From an uncultured Clostridia bacterium (lineage in GTDB: Bacteria; Bacillota; Clostridia; Oscillospirales; Ruminococcaceae), in contig CANEHP010000102.1 of assembly GCA_947427325.1 (NCBI GenBank), forward strand, positions 1-7,976: a stretch of 7,976 bases of DNA, written 5' to 3'. A program made the position numbers and the translations under genes. This document shows, in pieces, positions 6,305-7,976 of this stretch. A model generated the notes under the pieces. The model was not told where the DNA came from, ran no database searches, and saw nothing but the letters and a program-made list of their open reading frames with translations. Each line of letters opens with the position of its first letter. Position 1 is the first letter of the stretch.

Positions 6305-7520
6305 ATAAATCAGTCCCTTCAACTATTACGGAATCATACAAGGACAAATATCCTTTTCTTTTTTTGTCCGTAGTATCTTTAACCAAAGTATAATCCCCTT
6401 CAGTACGAACAACGTCGATATATCTGAAATAAATGTTAACTCCAACCTTTATAAAAACGCCCTTTTTTCCCTCTTCATCAAAATGAATGGCGGAAGATGG
6501 TATTCTTATGCCGTTGTACTCGTCAAACATAATTTTAATTTGAGCTGTTCTGCTTTTAACCAAATCCTGATTAAAAACATTAAAATTTAAAATCAATATT
6601 TTATTTTCATTATCGGCATCCTCTATGCTTTCAACATCGCCTGTAAGATCAAAAGAAGCATTTCCTACTCTGACCTTTAACTGAGCGCCCTTGTAAACAT
6701 TCTTAGAATCCTCTGCGGGGACAACACAAATCATTTTCCATTTATAATCGGAAAGAATTTTGCCTATTTTCGCTTTATCAACCGACAGAGCCGGATTATC
6801 TATAATACTCTCGATCTTTTCTTTTGTTAATTCTTGTATCGTATCAAAGCTCAATGTATCTTCATACCCGTCAACGGTGCTTACAAAATATCCTATATCC
6901 TGTAAAGAATAGTCCTTGGGCAATGAAGAAATTTGTGAAGAAAGACTCGATACCCGATTTTCAAGTTCTGCAATTTTAGCGGTATAGTTTTCCGCCAATC
7001 CGCTTACGATTTGCTTTTTACATATTAAATTCAAATATTCGTTTTTCATTTCGGCTACAGAAAAATAATCTTTATCAATTATATTTTGAATCATTTGCGA
7101 ATGATGCTCATAGATCTGAGACGAGAAAGCTTCTAATTGAGAGTTATCGCTTCCTATCAGCTTTTCCGCATCCTTTAAGACCTCAATCTGCGCCTTTAGA
7201 TCATCAACCTTATTTTGAAGAGCCAAATCGTTTTCCGATGAATAAATTTTAGCTATAACGGAATTTTTGGCTAATTTCTCTCCGTCGTCATAAACATAGC
7301 TTATAATACCGTCACCGTTATAGCTGACAGTTTTTTCATTTCGGACAAAAACACCTGTAGACTGAATATATCCCTCGAGATTGTATAATTCCGCAGGCTC
7401 GGTTACCAGCGGATTATAATAATGAATAAACAGCTGACTGATAATAGTTATCAGCAAAAACAAAGCTACCAAGATCCAAACGACCCGAGCGGTAACAGCC
7501 ACTTGCTTTTTTGCAGCCAT
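6279..7520 (-). CDS. HlyD-like membrane-anchored adaptor protein, no transporter partner in view
   Basis: A 413-residue single-pass membrane protein resembling HlyD/membrane-fusion-protein adaptors. A short basic N-terminus is followed by one transmembrane helix (about 13-33), so the rest should lie outside the membrane. Residues 48-94 look like the first half of a lipoyl/barrel-sandwich domain (GYIQSTGVFVRNE, GDGIISYVYDDGEKL). A helical hairpin occupies about 95-200, with coiled-coil stretches at 97-120 and 180-200. Residues 260-413 are beta-rich, with the adaptor-like segments GAQLKVRVGN (278-287), IRIPSSAI (338-345) and the GVFIKVGVNIYFRYIDV strand pair (354-370). Classical HlyD proteins link an inner-membrane ABC or MFS pump to the envelope, but no permease or ATPase gene is present here. 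The ATG at 7520 starts two bases after the hfq stop, with no good Shine-Dalgarno, so coupling to hfq translation is likely. Its position before yggS-sepF hints at an envelope role, which is inference only. Confidence 0.85.
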   Translation of the reverse strand: MAAKKQVAVTARVVWILVALFLLITIISQLFIHYYNPLVTEPAELYNLEGYIQSTGVFVRNEKTVSYNGDGIISYVYDDGEKLAKNSVIAKIYSSENDLALQNKVDDLKAQIEVLKDAEKLIGSDNSQLEAFSSQIYEHHSQMIQNIIDKDYFSVAEMKNEYLNLICKKQIVSGLAENYTAKIAELENRVSSLSSQISSLPKDYSLQDIGYFVSTVDGYEDTLSFDTIQELTKEKIESIIDNPALSVDKAKIGKILSDYKWKMICVVPAEDSKNVYKGAQLKVRVGNASFDLTGDVESIEDADNENKILILNFNVFNQDLVKSRTAQIKIMFDEYNGIRIPSSAIHFDEEGKKGVFIKVGVNIYFRYIDVVRTEGDYTLVKDTTDKKRKGYLSLYDSVIVEGTDLYDGKIVLQ

Positions 7521-7522
7521 TT

Positions 7523-7771
7523 TTATTCAACACCGTCTTCTTTTTCAAAAGCGTCCAGCAGGGAAATACTTTTGAAAGGCGTTATTGTGCTTATAGCGTG
7601 CTTATAAATCAAATTCTGCTTTCCGTCGGTATCAAGAATAACAGTATAATTATCAAAGCCTCTTACGATTCCTTTAAACTGAAATCCATTTGTGATAAAA
7701 ATTGTTACCGGAATTTTTTCTTTTCTTGCCTGATTTAAAAATACATCCTGTAAATTAATATCCTTTGCCAT
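7523..7771 (-). CDS. hfq: RNA chaperone Hfq
   Basis: Sm-like hexameric RNA chaperone of 82 residues, a typical Firmicute length. The N-terminal helix NLQDVFLNQARKEK (6-19) includes Gln8 and the basic rim residues Arg16, Lys17 and Lys19. The Sm1 motif spans about 22-51 (VTIFITNGFQFKG, GFDNYTVILD), and the Sm2 motif contains the diagnostic YKHA (56-59), which contacts the U-rich 3' ends of RNA at the proximal face. A short acidic C-terminal tail follows, without the long disordered extension of enterobacterial Hfq. The ATG at 7771 is chosen because AAAGGA (7777-7782) is five bases upstream and the protein then begins MAKDINLQD like its homologues. The in-frame GTG at 7792 would include that site in the coding region. 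It is the first gene after a strong promoter and is followed two bases later by the HlyD-like gene. miaA, its frequent neighbour, is not adjacent. Confidence 0.97.
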   Translation of the reverse strand: MAKDINLQDVFLNQARKEKIPVTIFITNGFQFKGIVRGFDNYTVILDTDGKQNLIYKHAISTITPFKSISLLDAFEKEDGVE

Positions 7772-7776
7772 TTTAA

Positions 7777-7782
7777 TCCTTT
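7777..7782 (-). promoter_or_regulatory. Shine-Dalgarno site deciding the hfq start
   Basis: AAAGGA on the minus strand, five bases before the ATG at 7771. It selects the 82-residue form of Hfq over the longer frame from the GTG at 7792. Confidence 0.8.
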
Positions 7783-7841
7783 CTTTATTCACCCTGATAC
7801 ATAATAGTATCTTTATCTGATAAATAATTACACTTTGGAAT

Positions 7842-7870
7842 ATTATATCATATTTTTTTTATAAGTGCAA
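7842..7870 (-). promoter_or_regulatory. sigma-A-type promoter with extended -10, upstream of hfq
   Basis: On the minus strand, TTGCAC (7865-7870) is separated by exactly 17 bases from a perfect TATAAT (7842-7847). A TGA directly before the -10 makes a TGn extended -10. Transcription would start near 7835, giving a leader of roughly 60 bases before the hfq start codon. The spacer is A/T-rich with an A-tract. This is the best housekeeping promoter match in the window and probably drives the hfq-to-divIVA run. It is predicted from sequence only. Confidence 0.75.
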
Positions 7871-7925
7871 TACCCAATTTTAAACAATTCTGTCATCATG
7901 AAAAAAATAAATGTCGCATAAACTA

Positions 7926-7976
7926 GGGGCTATCTGAAAAGTCGCAATTTGCACAATTTCTACTAACTGCGGACGC
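7926..7976. mobile_element. possible end of an insertion sequence at the window edge
   Basis: Sequence from GGGGCTATCTGAAAAG (7926-7941) resembles the GGGGCTGTCTCAAAA-type terminal inverted repeats seen on several Firmicute insertion sequences (for example IS1182-like elements). It is preceded by CTAG (7923-7926). Read on the minus strand, a frame enters from beyond 7976 and stops at the TAG at 7924-7926, ending CDFSDSP, so this could also be the tail of an upstream gene. Only about 50 bases are visible, with no second end and no transposase motif, so this is a weak call. Confidence 0.25.

Noticed and set aside
6305..6322. Longer N-terminus for YggS starting at 6322
   Set aside because: The start would be TTG and would place the AAGGG ribosome site inside the coding sequence; the ATG at 6304 fits the family better.
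7772..7792. Longer N-terminus for Hfq from a GTG at 7792
   Set aside because: The AAAGGA site lies within that extension and is correctly spaced for the ATG at 7771, which gives the usual Hfq N-terminus.
7848..7864. T-rich run on the plus strand as a terminator
   Set aside because: No G+C-rich stem precedes it; it is the A/T-rich spacer of the hfq promoter.

Overview
This window looks like a stretch of chromosome from an AT-rich, Gram-positive anaerobe of the class Clostridia, probably in or near the Oscillospiraceae/Ruminococcaceae. The evidence is the gene set (yggS-sepF-ylmH-divIVA, the Firmicute division cluster, plus hfq, lspA and an RluD-type synthase), the GGAGG/AAAGGA ribosome-binding sites and the A+T-rich spacers. 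The taxonomic placement is an inference from content, not from a database match. All convincing genes lie on the minus strand, so transcription runs from the high-coordinate end towards position 1.

In transcription order: a strong sigma-A-type promoter with an extended -10 (7842-7870) leads into hfq. Next comes a membrane-anchored HlyD-like protein, then yggS (PLP homeostasis), sepF (FtsZ anchor), ylmH (S4 RNA-binding protein) and divIVA (curvature-sensing coiled-coil protein). The genes are tightly packed, with stop/start overlaps or gaps of a few bases to about 60 bases. A roughly 280-base spacer follows, holding an inverted-repeat element of about 180 bases (about 3102-3285). Then come lspA (signal peptidase II) and rluD (23S pseudouridine synthase), which overlap. 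After these lie an uncharacterised cytoplasmic leucine-rich-repeat protein and a Cof-type HAD phosphatase that runs off the left edge. I see no convincing rho-independent terminator between any of these genes, so most of the window may be one long transcript or a few overlapping ones.

The functional theme is growth and division of the cell envelope (SepF, DivIVA, LspA, possibly the HlyD-like protein) together with translation and RNA control (Hfq, YlmH, RluD). The least explained items are the inverted-repeat element before lspA, the HlyD-like adaptor with no transporter partner in the division cluster, the LRR protein, and a short sequence at the right edge (from about 7926) that resembles the end of an insertion sequence. 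No RNA genes, CRISPR arrays or complete mobile elements were recognised. I did not find an obviously new multi-gene system; most of the window is well-known housekeeping content.
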